Assembly: GCF_016107285.1 (NCBI RefSeq) | Contig: NZ_RCVQ01000016.1 | Location: forward strand, 1-43,728 | Reading direction: 5' to 3' | Source of the DNA: Roseomonas sp. KE0001 | Lineage (GTDB): Bacteria > Pseudomonadota > Alphaproteobacteria > Acetobacterales > Acetobacteraceae | Length of the DNA: 43,728 bases | Shown: positions 6,858 to 16,102 of the stretch, piece by piece | How positions within the stretch are numbered: position 1 is the first letter of the stretch | How the letters are laid out: each line of letters begins with the position of its first letter | Program-made: the position numbers and the translations under genes | Notes under the pieces: model-generated | The model's input: only the letters and a program-made list of their open reading frames with translations | Database searches by the model: none | Told to the model about the DNA's origin: nothing

Positions 6858-7991
6858 TCAGCATTCCTCCTGGTTGGTCTCCTTGCGCCGCCGCGGCGCC
6901 CGCCTGGCGTGGAGGGCCTCGTGATGCCGGCGCAGGGCACCGCGGGACTGCGCCGCGATGTAGTGCCGCTCGGTGGTCACGAAGCTGCCGTGACCCAGCA
7001 GCGGTGCGGCCAGGCGCACATGCTCGGGGTCCGCCTCGCCGAGGAAGCTCGCAGCGCAATCGCGAAACAAATGCGGGTTCACCGTCACCCCGAGCCGCTC
7101 GCGCGTGTGGCGGGTGATCACCGACCAAGCTCGCATGCCGGAGAGCGGCTGGCCGGTGTTGCTGAGCCAGAGGCTCTGCGTGCTACTGGCCCGGCACCGG
7201 GCCAGGAGGGGAGGACGATGCACCGCCAGATAGGTGTCGAGGGCCGGCACCAGCGCCGCGGGCAATGCCATCTCGATCGGCCGATGGTTCTTGGTCTGCT
7301 CGCCCGGGATGGCGATCAGCCAATGACCGGCCTGTCGGGTCAGCTGCTGCTCCAGCTCCAGCCCCATCAGGTTGCGTCGGCGCAGCGGCAGCAGTGCCAA
7401 CAGCGCGATCATCAGCCCGTCGCGGTAGCGCAGTGCCGTAGCGTCCGGACTTTTCATCGCGGCGGCCTCTGCCATGAGCTCCTGTCCCAGCCGAAGCAGG
7501 GTGCCCGGCGTGGTGAGACGTCCAGCCTTGTGACGCACCGGCGTGGCCTGGCGCTGAGCCACGCCGCGCATCGCCCGCAGCCAGGCCCAGTCCTGCTCGG
7601 GGCACAGCACGGCGGCCGCCATGCCGAGATGGCTCAGATAGCTGCTGACGGCGCTCCAGCTGCGGCGCTCGCGCAGCATGGCGGCATAGGCTTGCACCTG
7701 CGCGCGGGTGAGCCGGGCGTCGGGATCGCCTTCGGTGAGCGCGTCCTGACGCTGCAGGAAGCGCAGCCAATGGCCATAGGCGCGCTCCACTGCGACACGC
7801 GACGCCGGCCGCCAGCCCACGGCGCCGCCACCCTCGTCATCCAGCAGGGAGGCGGGTGGGGTGCAGGCGCGCCGCCAGGCTTGCTGATCCGCCCGCGGCC
7901 ACTGTGCCAGGGGCAGGGACAGCCGGGGACGGCCGCGCCGCCGCGGCGCGGGGTGCTGGGAAAGGGCGGGTGCCGGATCGTCGAACGGCAT
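6858..7991 (-). CDS. Tyrosine recombinase, second of a tandem pair
   Basis: 377 residues. A site-specific DNA recombinase. The catalytic set is visible: Arg in LLPLRRRNLMGL (about 204), Lys234 in GEQTKNH, His307 and Arg310 in NPHLFRD, His334 in LLGHGSFVTTE and the nucleophile Tyr344 in RHYIAAQ. A SAM-like core-binding domain lies before it (about 65-150). ATG at 7991 is 13 bp after the stop of the larger recombinase, so the two are co-transcribed. Very GC-rich. It is not an XerC/D length match and resembles recombinases that work in pairs on Tn554-like or GInt-like elements. Confidence 0.92.
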   Translation of the reverse strand: MPFDDPAPALSQHPAPRRRGRPRLSLPLAQWPRADQQAWRRACTPPASLLDDEGGGAVGWRPASRVAVERAYGHWLRFLQRQDALTEGDPDARLTRAQVQAYAAMLRERRSWSAVSSYLSHLGMAAAVLCPEQDWAWLRAMRGVAQRQATPVRHKAGRLTTPGTLLRLGQELMAEAAAMKSPDATALRYRDGLMIALLALLPLRRRNLMGLELEQQLTRQAGHWLIAIPGEQTKNHRPIEMALPAALVPALDTYLAVHRPPLLARCRASSTQSLWLSNTGQPLSGMRAWSVITRHTRERLGVTVNPHLFRDCAASFLGEADPEHVRLAAPLLGHGSFVTTERHYIAAQSRGALRRHHEALHARRAPRRRKETNQEEC

Positions 7992-8004
7992 GATCGGCTC
8001 CTTC

Positions 8005-9735
8005 TCAGCGCCGCCGCCGGGGCCGGGCTGGCGCAGCCGCCGGATCCCGCGCCAGCACGGCCTGGTGGTAGTGCTGCAGGGCCCGGGGCGTCTCCAGGCC
8101 GGTGTAGAAGCTGGTGGTGGTGCCGAGCTGCCGGTGGCCGAGGATGCGCTGTACCAGCCCGTAGGCGGCCGGTTCGCGCTGCAGGGTCAGCAGGCCGGCG
8201 AAGTGCCGGAACAGATGCGGGTGCATCGCCACGCCGCAGCGCTCCGCCAGCACCTCGGTGATCTGGTCGCGCAAGGCGTCGTGACTCTTGGGGCGGCCGG
8301 GCTGGCGGCCCGGGAACAGCCAGTCGCCGCCGGCCTCGCCCAAGAGTGGGCGGTACTGCGCGATGTAGCGGTCGATCATCCGGGCGGTCACATCGGGCAG
8401 CTGGCACTCCAGGGGCTGGCCATTCTTGACCTCCTCGCCAGCGAGAGTGAGGAACAACGCACCCTGTGGCGTGCGCAGCAGCTGCGTGCCAATCCGCAGC
8501 CCGGCGAGGTTGGCCATGCGCATCGGCACCACCAGCAGCAGTTCCACCAGCACCGCCGTCTGCCATTGCCGCGCCAGGGCGACATTGGGCGCGCCGAGCC
8601 GGCGCTCTTGTCGCACCACCTCGCTGCAGAGATCCGCGGGCAGCGCAAACACCCGGTCCTGGGCACCAGGGTCCTGCAGCGGGCGCAGACGCGCCTGGTT
8701 GCGCGGCGCCATGCCCTGCTTGGGCGGGGTGACCCGGCTGGTCATGCGCTGCAGGGTGGCGAGCTCAACCTCCGGCAGCTTGGCCCAGTGCCGAGCGATG
8801 CCGAGCGCCAGCTGGGCGATTTGCGCAGTGTGATGGGTTGGCTTTTGACCGGCGCGCTCGAGGAAGAACTCCAGGGCCAGCCGCACCCGCGCCGGCGTCA
8901 CAGCGGCGCGCAGGTCCACCAGATCGGCCGGATCCTCGCCGCGCAGCACCAGGGCACCGAGGTAGAGGCGCAGCCTGGCGTGGCGGTTCTGCACGGTTTT
9001 AGGACGTAGCGGCTGAGCGCAGGCGCCCTCGGCCCAGATGTCGGCGCCATCACCGCCGCGCAGCGCCGCGCACCAAGCCTCGACATCCTGCAGCAGGCTG
9101 GGCGGGTAGCTGCTCCAGGGCGGCGAATAATACAGCCGGTGATCCGGCACCGTCAGGCGCTGCTGCGGCCAGGCGGGATGGGCAGTCGCGGCGCGGTTCC
9201 ACTGCAGTGCCGTCTCCCGCTGACAGCGGGCTGGGTCAGCGACCAGGCTGCCCTGCTCCAGGGCGGTGCGGAACGCGGCCAGCACCGCGTCATCCACCTG
9301 CTCCGGCTGCAAGCCCTGGCGCGTGCAGTAGCGGGCCAGGCGGCCCATGCGGCACCGCGTATCCAGTGAGGTCAGCTGCGCCAGCAGGGCCGCCCAGGCG
9401 GGCGAGGGCGGCAGGTCGAGGCGCGCCGGCACGATGATCTGCCCGGTGCGGGCCAGGGCGGCACTGACCAGGCTGCGGATGTTACGCCAGCGGGCGGGCT
9501 GAAAGCCCATCTGGGCAGCGGTGACCCCGCGCAGCAGGCGGCGCACTGCGGCGGGCTCCGCCGGCAGGGTGTCGAGCGGGCGGCCAAGGCCTTTTGCCAG
9601 ACTCTGCAGCGCCGAGGCGAGGTCACGTTGCCGGGGTGCTGACAGCGCGGCATCGGCGAGAATGCGTGCCCGCAGCTGGGCCAGGGTGCCGACGGGAGCC
9701 GACACGGCGGAATTGAGTAGCAGGGAAGTGGACAT
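8005..9735 (-). CDS. Large tyrosine recombinase, first of a tandem pair
   Basis: 576 residues. The C-terminal catalytic domain has Arg406 (VVPMRMANLAGL), Lys437 (GEEVKNGQPL), His507/Arg510 (MHPHLFRHF), His534 (ILGHRQLGTTT) and Tyr544 (SFYTGLE). The N-terminal 340 residues are much longer than in phage integrases and resemble the extended arm region of Tn554 TnpB-type recombinases. It is separated from the upstream HTH gene by 209 bp and from the downstream recombinase by 13 bp. All catalytic residues are present, so it is probably functional. Confidence 0.92.
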   Translation of the reverse strand: MSTSLLLNSAVSAPVGTLAQLRARILADAALSAPRQRDLASALQSLAKGLGRPLDTLPAEPAAVRRLLRGVTAAQMGFQPARWRNIRSLVSAALARTGQIIVPARLDLPPSPAWAALLAQLTSLDTRCRMGRLARYCTRQGLQPEQVDDAVLAAFRTALEQGSLVADPARCQRETALQWNRAATAHPAWPQQRLTVPDHRLYYSPPWSSYPPSLLQDVEAWCAALRGGDGADIWAEGACAQPLRPKTVQNRHARLRLYLGALVLRGEDPADLVDLRAAVTPARVRLALEFFLERAGQKPTHHTAQIAQLALGIARHWAKLPEVELATLQRMTSRVTPPKQGMAPRNQARLRPLQDPGAQDRVFALPADLCSEVVRQERRLGAPNVALARQWQTAVLVELLLVVPMRMANLAGLRIGTQLLRTPQGALFLTLAGEEVKNGQPLECQLPDVTARMIDRYIAQYRPLLGEAGGDWLFPGRQPGRPKSHDALRDQITEVLAERCGVAMHPHLFRHFAGLLTLQREPAAYGLVQRILGHRQLGTTTSFYTGLETPRALQHYHQAVLARDPAAAPARPRRRR

Positions 9736-9944
9736 GAGAACCTTTGCGCGGACAGAGGTGGTCAGGTGCAGAAAAACGTGAGTACGGGTCCCTTATACCC
9801 ATCGGCATTATTCGGGATCCGCAGTCACGATCGGCCGTGAAAACCAGGAATTACAGGGACATGACTGGACAGGGTTGCGGCGTTGGACCGGACAGGTGAG
9901 AACCCGAGCACACGCCGCAGCCGTCGCCCGGATGGGCCCCGCGG

Positions 9945-10133
9945 CTATGCCCGGCGGCTGGCGAGAAAGGTCTGCAGATCCTCCTCGGCGACACGGATCT
10001 GCCGGCCGAGGCGATGGATGCGCAGCTGCTCCAACGCGATCCAGCGGCGGAGGGTCTTGGTGGAGACCGCCAGGCGCGCGGCCACCTCTACGAGGGTGAG
10101 CAGCGGCGATTGGCGGGAGGTCGTGGTGGCCAT
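9945..10133 (-). CDS. Excisionase-like small HTH protein
   Basis: 62 residues. A MerR/excisionase-type winged helix: LLTLVEVAARLAVSTKTLRR, then the wing RIHRLGRQIRVAEEDLQTFL. Proteins of this type bend DNA and direct integrases toward excision. ATG at 10133 is chosen because an upstream extension has no family resemblance. It is the first gene of a leftward unit with the two tyrosine recombinases. A fragment of a related gene start lies at 11546-11590. Confidence 0.85.
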   Translation of the reverse strand: MATTTSRQSPLLTLVEVAARLAVSTKTLRRWIALEQLRIHRLGRQIRVAEEDLQTFLASRRA

Positions 10134-10466
10134 GAACGTGGCTCCGGAAGCAATGGTGGGAGGATTGACCACCGCGCTCCGGATCCCGGCTTGCCGGATC
10201 GGCCGAGCCGTCCGGCAGCCCGTCAGCACCGGCGCAGAGCCGCTTAGGAGGGAAAGGAAACGTGGCGATCATGCCGCCAGGGTTCCGTCACGACTTTTGG
10301 GCGAGGAGGCTGGCAAGCCAAAATCGACAGGCCGGAGGCAGAAAAATGCCGTTGGCCGCAGGGCGCTCAGAAGGAGCTACGCCGTACCACCGGCCCAAAA
10401 AGGGCCAGCGAGCCTGCCGTCACGACTTTGCCGAGGAAAGAGCCGCGACTACCGAGCGGCGTCCGC
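10134..10466. other. Intergenic region upstream of the recombinase unit, with a short direct repeat
   Basis: No gene recognised. CCGTCACGACTTT occurs at 10285-10297 and again at 10417-10429 in the same orientation, both followed by a GAGG-containing stretch. A hairpin GGCCC-AAAAA-GGGCC lies at 10392-10406. The repeats are candidates for recombinase-binding sites or a deletion scar. Confidence 0.4.
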
Positions 10467-10733
10467 TCACCGCATCCGAGCCGTGCGACGCGCTCCAGGG
10501 CTGGCCGATTGCGGGCGGAGCAACGGGAGTTGGCAGGGGCAGCCATGCACCAGCTCCAGCGCCTCGGCCGAGCCGGCAGCCAAGTGCTCTGTGTGCCACG
10601 TGCTCAACTGGCCAGTGCTGAGGCCCAGCTCGGTCGCCACTTCCGATAGCCCGCGCCCACCCTCCAGCAGCCGCTTGACCGCTTGCGCCTTGAACTCGTT
10701 CGTGAACCGCCGCCGGGTTCGCTTCTCCGCCAT
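10467..10733 (-). pseudogene. IS3-family OrfA fragment
   Basis: The first about 60 residues are a HTH_Tnp_1 OrfA N terminus: RRRFTNEFKAQAVKRLLEGG, then LSEVATELGLSTGQLSTW. After SAEALE the sequence stops resembling OrfA and no orfB follows. It is the remnant of an IS3 element distinct from the 1523-bp one. A small rightward reading frame begins just beyond its start. Confidence 0.75.
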
Positions 10734-10747
10734 ATCGCCCTCCTGGG

Positions 10748-10966
10748 GTGCGCGGGTTCGTTAGCAAACCCTCCAGCCCTCAGGGAGAAGTCCAGTTGGA
10801 GATCGACCCCGAGAAGGCGCGTCAGGCAAGCCTCGCCGAAGCCGTGGCGAAGGCGATGGGCGGGCTCATGACGGCAGCCTCTTATGCCCTTACCGGCGCT
10901 AACTCTTCGGTCAAGATCGGGTGGACCCCATCGTACCCGCAGGGCGCCACCGCTACGCTTCGCTAA
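10748..10966 (+). CDS. Possible small hypothetical protein
   Basis: 72 residues from a GTG start; not recognised. The part from about residue 14 (VQLEIDPEKARQASLAEAVA, then KAMGGLMTAASYALTG) looks protein-like, with an amphipathic helix, whereas the first residues overlap the IS3 remnant's edge. It may be a 5'-truncated gene. It ends 20 bp before the next small gene, in the same direction, which gives it some support. Confidence 0.35.
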   Translation: MRGFVSKPSSPQGEVQLEIDPEKARQASLAEAVAKAMGGLMTAASYALTGANSSVKIGWTPSYPQGATATLR

Positions 10967-10986
10967 ACCAATGCGGAGGACGAAGT

Positions 10987-11226
10987 GTGAAACAGGGTAC
11001 AGGGCCGCTACAAGCCACTTTGGCAGTGACCTTCTGGCGGGAGGATGACGGTTCAATCCGTCTCATCCTATCGGACATGCAGGGCGACGTGATTCAAGGG
11101 TCGATGGTCTCGATCAGCGATCGTCCAAGGCGTGCGGATGGCCACCCGCTGCTGCACAGGCATCTGGACTACTGTTTGGAGCAGGTTTCTTGCGGCACCA
11201 GCCACCAAAAAGGAAGTGCCCGCTAA
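10987..11226 (+). CDS. Small conserved-looking hypothetical protein
   Basis: 79 residues from GTG, with GGAGGA six bases upstream. The core, LAVTFWREDDGSIRLILSD, resembles small proteins with a FWREDDGSI motif that I recall from alphaproteobacterial accessory regions; no function is known to me. It is predicted to be a compact alpha/beta protein ending in a basic tail. It sits between two IS3 remnants and may be a captured passenger gene. Confidence 0.6.
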   Translation: MKQGTGPLQATLAVTFWREDDGSIRLILSDMQGDVIQGSMVSISDRPRRADGHPLLHRHLDYCLEQVSCGTSHQKGSAR

Positions 11227-11393
11227 CCCTTGATTAGCGTGCTTGCTTCGGAGGCTGTGGCAATGCGCCACATTTCAATGTGCTGTCGCGGCAGCGGCTC
11301 TCGGCATCCCTCTCCCGCCATACAAGTGCATGACATGGCGCATGGACTTGCTTCGGAAAAGTGGAGGGTTCCTGATGAGGCAAAGGGAGCTCC

Positions 11394-11561
11394 ATGACGC
11401 AGCAGAGACGGTTCACGAAGGACTTTGAGGACGAGGCGGTCCGGCTGGTCCGGACGAGTGGCCGGAGCCAGCGCGAGATCGCCGGGGATCTTGGGATCGG
11501 CCTGTCGACGCTGGTCCGGTGGATCAGCCGGAGCCGAGACCGGCAGACTCCACGAGGGTGA
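11394..11561 (+). pseudogene. IS3-family OrfA N-terminal fragment
   Basis: 55 residues: RRFTKDFEDEAVRLVRTSGR, then SQREIAGDLGIGLSTLVRWI, an OrfA HTH. It breaks at RQTP and runs into sequence resembling the start of the excisionase-like gene. A plausible left IS end (TGGACTTGCTTCGG) lies about 50 bp upstream at 11343. No orfB is present. Confidence 0.72.
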
Positions 11562-11590
11562 GCAGCGGCGAGGGACGGGGTGTCGGGGTG
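11546..11590 (-). pseudogene. Fragment of an excisionase-like gene start
   Basis: On the minus strand this encodes RPSPLLTLVE, matching SRQSPLLTLVEV at the N terminus of the HTH gene at 9945-10133; the DNA (CGAGGGTGAGCAGCGGCGA) is nearly the same. The homology ends at the junction with the IS3 fragment. This may mark a decayed second copy of the recombinase element. Confidence 0.5.
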
Positions 11591-11665
11591 GCTTTGGTGC
11601 ATTGAGGTTGCAAGGGCTGCCTTGATGGGCTCGGCTTCAGGGTGGGTATGGGGGCAGGATCAGCT

Positions 11666-12578
11666 GATGGCGGGACGCGGTCGTCGGGGTGGGCCGCGGG
11701 CGCGGTATGTGGTGCGGGACTGCGGCATATGACCGCGCCCTCATGCGCCGGGGCGACATCACGGTCTGGGTGTCGGCTGAGGCGGTCGCGGGGTGGCGAG
11801 CACCATCGGGCCGTCGCACCTTCACCGACGCTGCAATCGCGGCGGCCCTGACGGTAAGGGCCGTCTATCGCCTCGCGTTGCGCCAAGCCGAAGGGTTGAT
11901 CCGCTCCGTCTTCGCTCTTCTCGGCCTCGCCCTGCCCGTGCCGGACCACACGACGCTATCCCGTCGCGGTCGGACGTTGCAGATCGAGCGGCGCGCTGAT
12001 GCCGGCGGCGGTCTCGATCTGGCCATCGACAGCACGGGCCTGCGCTTGGCCAAGCCGTCCGGTGCAGGGCACGAGGGCTGGCGCAAGCTGCACATCGCGG
12101 TGGATCCGGGCACGGGGCAGATCCTCGCGGAAGAGCTGACGTGCACGACACCGTGCCCGTGCCAGGGATGCTGAACCGCATCACCGGCCGGATCGGGCGT
12201 GTCTACGGCGATGCTGCCTATGCTGGCGGCCCCACATACCGTGCTGTCGCTGAGCACCGGCAGGCGCTGCCCAATGCGGAAGGCGTGTTCAGGCCAAAGG
12301 CGCCCGACGTCACGGAGGCGGATCAACTCGACCCTTTGAGTGGTCGTGGGCGACACGCCCGGCACGTGGCGCGAGATGGTCGCCGCGCGTGGGAGCGCGC
12401 GACCGGATATGGCCGTCGCAACGCGGCGGAGTGGACCCACTCACGCTACAAGCGCGTCCTTGGCGCTGGTCTGCGGTCGCGAACCCTCGAAGCGCAGCGG
12501 GCTGAAACTGCCATCGCGGCCGGCGCCCTGAACCGAATGGCCGAGCTCGGAATGCCGCGCGCCGTTCGGATTGCCTGA
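11666..12578 (+). pseudogene. IS5-family transposase, frameshifted
   Basis: Pieces in three frames make one DDE transposase: MAGRGRRGGPRARYVVRD, then YDRALMRRGDITVWVSAEAV up to LDLAIDSTGLRLAKPSGAGH, then HDTVPVPGMLNRITGRIGRV through YGDAAYAGG and GYGRRNAAEWTHSRYKR. The catalytic acids (DSTG, GDAAY, AAEW) are all present. Frameshifts fall near 11726 and near 12140, where bases appear to be missing between EELT and VHDT. Inactive. Confidence 0.82.
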
Positions 12579-12828
12579 ACGGCACACTTGAGGAAAACGC
12601 GTCCTCGCGACCGTTCATGCACCAGAGCCATTCAACCCATCGCCTCGCCGGTATTACACGAGAATTCGCCGCGTTGGCGTTATCGATCTGCAATGAAATA
12701 TAAGGGAATTATGAGTAAATAATATAAGTTCTATTTGGCTCAAATAGTAGTATAATTTTATATGAAAAAATTGCGGCCTATTTGTAATCTGATAATAATT
12801 CCAAATTATTTCACAATGAGGATCGGGC
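12579..12828. promoter_or_regulatory. AT-rich intergenic region before the polysaccharide genes
   Basis: About 250 bp without a gene. From 12690 the sequence becomes strikingly AT-rich (for example TAATATAAGTTC, TATAATTTTATATG), unlike its surroundings. It probably holds the promoter of the rightward polysaccharide genes. No exact -35/-10 pair can be assigned with confidence. Confidence 0.45.
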
Positions 12829-13656
12829 TTGAGATTATTTGTCTTCGATACTTCTTTGGTCTGTCAGGCGCTTGGCATTGGCGAAAACGGCCTTATGGTT
12901 CTGACCAAACGCTTAGGATTGAGTGATATGGAGAAGGTGGACTACTGGTGCAGTGAGTTGGTGAGGCAGGTAGGGTGCGAATGCGACTATACCTTGCCGA
13001 GCCAGGAGCATGGTTCAGACCACGCCCAGCTCCCCAATGTGAACATTGAGGAAGGAAACCGACTTATCCTTGGCAACAACGTTCAGATCTCGGGAAAATC
13101 TCGGATCGACATCAAGGGTAAGCGAAATATCGTCATCATTTGTAACGACGTGAGGCTGAGCGATAGCACTATCTTGGTGCAGCGCGATGCTAACATCGTC
13201 GTCATCGGCAATCGGGTCCTGTTGCGGCACGTGGGCCTGAAGATCTCAGGCGGCAAATCTGCTTTCATGATGGGGCGGAATGCCACATGGGTCGGTGGTT
13301 CGGGCCTGTGTGAAGCGCCTGAAAGAAATGTCATCGTGGGCAATGACTGCATGTTCGCGCAGTCTGTGGTGCTGCGGACTGATGATGGCCATGGCATCTT
13401 CAGCAGGACTACAGGCGAGCAGGTCAACGGGCCCGCTTCGGTAGCAGTGCACGAGCATGTCTGGCTAGGAAACGCTGTTCGCGTCAACAAAGGCGCCGTT
13501 ATCCATCGCGGCTCGGTACTCGCTGCTGGCTCCGTGGTGTCAGGCACGGTCGAGCCGCATTGTGTCTATGGCGGCGTCCCTGCGCATAAAATTCGGGAAG
13601 ACGTCACCTGGTCGCGGACAATGCAGTTTGAGGATATTCCTGAATTGTATCGGTAA
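12829..13656 (+). CDS. Hexapeptide-repeat (left-handed beta-helix) acyltransferase
   Basis: 275 residues. The middle and C terminus follow the isoleucine-patch pattern of LbH acyltransferases, ending in VWLGNAVRVNKGAVIHRGSV, then LAAGSVVSGTVEPHCVYGGV and PAHKIRED, the usual acetyl-CoA-binding end. It probably O-acetylates a sugar of a surface glycan. The N-terminal 60 residues are not recognised. The start is a TTG at 12829, because an in-frame stop at 12817 leaves no upstream ATG. First gene of the rightward polysaccharide run, 39 bp before the TPR gene. Confidence 0.85.
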   Translation: MRLFVFDTSLVCQALGIGENGLMVLTKRLGLSDMEKVDYWCSELVRQVGCECDYTLPSQEHGSDHAQLPNVNIEEGNRLILGNNVQISGKSRIDIKGKRNIVIICNDVRLSDSTILVQRDANIVVIGNRVLLRHVGLKISGGKSAFMMGRNATWVGGSGLCEAPERNVIVGNDCMFAQSVVLRTDDGHGIFSRTTGEQVNGPASVAVHEHVWLGNAVRVNKGAVIHRGSVLAAGSVVSGTVEPHCVYGGVPAHKIREDVTWSRTMQFEDIPELYR

Positions 13657-13695
13657 GCCTGCATGACCTGTCGTATGAGGATTGATTAAGAGTAT

Positions 13696-16029
13696 TTGTG
13701 GCGGCGGCAGGCGCACAAGCTTGTGCTGGCTGAACACCGGGCCTGCAGAGATGGGAAAATTGAATTGCTGGACGAATATGAACTAGCCGATCTTTGGCGG
13801 GCCGCTCGGGCAGAACCCCGGAACATTCAGCTCGTCCTGCGGCTTGGTCAGGCGCTGCGTGCCAGTGGAGATCTGGAGGGCGCGGAAGCGGTGTTCAGCG
13901 ATGCTCTGCAGGCTGGCGCAGCAGCCAACCCTCTCATCATGCGCCGGATGGCGGAGCTTCGGGCGCAGCGCGGCGATCCGTCCGGGGCTGCGGAGTGGGC
14001 TGACAAGGTTCTGACCGCTATGCCGGATGACCAAGACGTCTGGCTCTGGCGCTCCGCCTTGTACTTCGACGCAGGCTTGCTGGACGAGGCTGAAGGCTTG
14101 ATTCGGCGTGCGCTGGTGCAATCACCGGGCGACATCCGTTGCCTGCGGCGCCTTGCCAGTATCGCCACCAAACGTGGTGATCTCGCCGGCGCAGAAAATG
14201 CGATCCGTGAAGCTCTCGCAGAGCACCCGTCGGAAGCTGTGCTTCATGGGCACCTGTCGCAGATCCTGGCCTTGCAACTGAACTTCGAGGAAGCCATCGC
14301 GTCGGCGCGTCACGCCAGTTCGCTGTCGCCGAACGAGAGCGTTTACCTGCTCCAGATGGCTGAGCTGGGGCTGCGCGGCCGGCGGTACGACAATGCATTA
14401 GCCTGGGCGGGCGAGGCAGCTGCGAAGCAACCCAACGACCCGCGCGCAAGCGAAGTACTGGCGCGGGTGTATCTGGCCATGGGTGATCTCAATGCTGCCG
14501 AATCTTCAGCCCTGTCCGTCCTGTCCCTTGCTCCGCAATCACTGAATGCGCTGCTCTGCCTGAGTGATATTGCCATTCGCCGTGGCGATGCGCAGGACGC
14601 GCGGCAGTGGGCGGAGGAGGCGGTGGAGGCAAATCCTGACGTGGCCAGGGGTTATCTTCAGCTCAGTGATATTGCGCTGTCGCAGGGTGAGTTTGCTTCG
14701 GCTGAAGATGCGGCTCGCCGCGCGCTTGTCGCAACTTCCGTCCGCGGCCTGACTTTGCGGCGCCTGAGCCAGGTTTCCTTGCGGAAGGGTGATCTTGCCG
14801 CCGCTCGCTCCCTGGCTGAGGATGCGGTCTCCGCAAGCCCATTGGATGCTTGGGCTTATCGGCAGCTATCCACCGTGCATGAGGCCAAAGGTGACCTCGC
14901 GGCCGCGGAGGCTGCTCTCCGGACCGGCCTGGACAAGCTTCCGAACAATTCCACTCTCCTGCGGAGGCTTGGTGCTCTGGCGCAGGTGCGCCGGCATCTG
15001 GCCGCAGCGAAGGACTGGACACAGCAGGCCATCCTTGCATGCCCCTATGACGCCTGGGCACACGACCAGTTGGCGGCCATTTGCCTGGAGGAGGGAGACC
15101 TGCCACTCGCTCGGCAAGCCGCTGAGAAAGCTGCTGCCCTGCAGCCTACCAATGCCACCTTGAAGCGGCGCCTGAGTACTGTGCTGAATCGCCTCGGAGA
15201 AAGAGAGGCTGCGCTCTCTCTGGCCAGGGAAGCGGTGGAGTTGTCACCGCAGGATGCGAACAGCCATTATCATTTGGTTGGGCTGCTGAGTTCAGCGGGG
15301 CTGCTGGAAGCGGCAGAGGAGGCGTGCTTGCGTGGTCTGGAGACCGCGCCTGATCACGCAAACCTTTCGATCAAGCGCAGCGAGATCGCCGCGCGCCGGC
15401 ACAAGATGAAGCTTGCCCTGGAGTTGGCGCATGCTGTTGTCACGAAGCATTCAGCGAATGTCGCGGCATGGAATCATCTTGCCGGCCTCTTCCTAAAACT
15501 CGAGGACCCCGAGCAGGCTGAGGCCATCATAGCGCAGGCGCTGAAGGTGGCGCCTGGAAATGCCGTGCTGCTGCGTCGCAAGAGTGACATCCTGCGGCTC
15601 CAAGGCTCAGCCAAGCTAGCGGAGGATACTCTCCGGCACGCGGTGGGCCTGAATGCCAATGATGCCTGGTCGCATCATCACCTTGCCAAGATTTTGCTGT
15701 GGCGCAAGGACTTCGCTGCCGCCGAGGAGGCTGAGAGGAAAGCCTTGAAGCTGCTGCCAGGGCACCCGGTGCTGTTGCAGCAGATGACCAGAATTGCGCG
15801 GCAGCAGGGGAATCTCGCCGCGGCCCGAGAATGGGCCGAAAAGGCCGTATCTGCCTCGCCGGCGGATGCCATGGCCTGGTATACACTCGCACGTATTCGT
15901 GTTCAGCTCGGACTGCCTGAACAGGCGCTGGAGCCTGCTCGAGAAGCACTCCGCCTGGAGCCTGATAATAACACGTTCATGCGGAGCTTTCAGGAAGTCG
16001 TGCATAAGTGCCAGACTCCATCTGAATAG
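13696..16029 (+). CDS. Large TPR-repeat protein
   Basis: 777 residues made almost wholly of about 34-residue tetratricopeptide repeats (about 20), seen as recurring G-D-L-x-x-A-E, A-L, and P-x-D/N units such as RRGDAQDARQWAEEAVEANP. No signal peptide, membrane helix or enzyme domain is visible. It probably acts as a scaffold for polysaccharide enzymes; two neighbours also carry TPR segments. The start is uncertain: TTG at 13696 or GTG at 13723. GC-rich, with codon use like the next gene. Confidence 0.85.
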   Translation: MWRRQAHKLVLAEHRACRDGKIELLDEYELADLWRAARAEPRNIQLVLRLGQALRASGDLEGAEAVFSDALQAGAAANPLIMRRMAELRAQRGDPSGAAEWADKVLTAMPDDQDVWLWRSALYFDAGLLDEAEGLIRRALVQSPGDIRCLRRLASIATKRGDLAGAENAIREALAEHPSEAVLHGHLSQILALQLNFEEAIASARHASSLSPNESVYLLQMAELGLRGRRYDNALAWAGEAAAKQPNDPRASEVLARVYLAMGDLNAAESSALSVLSLAPQSLNALLCLSDIAIRRGDAQDARQWAEEAVEANPDVARGYLQLSDIALSQGEFASAEDAARRALVATSVRGLTLRRLSQVSLRKGDLAAARSLAEDAVSASPLDAWAYRQLSTVHEAKGDLAAAEAALRTGLDKLPNNSTLLRRLGALAQVRRHLAAAKDWTQQAILACPYDAWAHDQLAAICLEEGDLPLARQAAEKAAALQPTNATLKRRLSTVLNRLGEREAALSLAREAVELSPQDANSHYHLVGLLSSAGLLEAAEEACLRGLETAPDHANLSIKRSEIAARRHKMKLALELAHAVVTKHSANVAAWNHLAGLFLKLEDPEQAEAIIAQALKVAPGNAVLLRRKSDILRLQGSAKLAEDTLRHAVGLNANDAWSHHHLAKILLWRKDFAAAEEAERKALKLLPGHPVLLQQMTRIARQQGNLAAAREWAEKAVSASPADAMAWYTLARIRVQLGLPEQALEPAREALRLEPDNNTFMRSFQEVVHKCQTPSE

Positions 16030-16102
16030 GTTCTTGGCATGATGGCGGGCAGGATTGGCTACCTGCCACCTCATTGCTTAATACATATCGATATTCCATT
16101 AG

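Noticed and set aside
6909-8261. 450-codon plus-strand frame opposite the recombinases
   Set aside because: Antisense of a gene with a full catalytic set; no ribosome site or recognisable domain.
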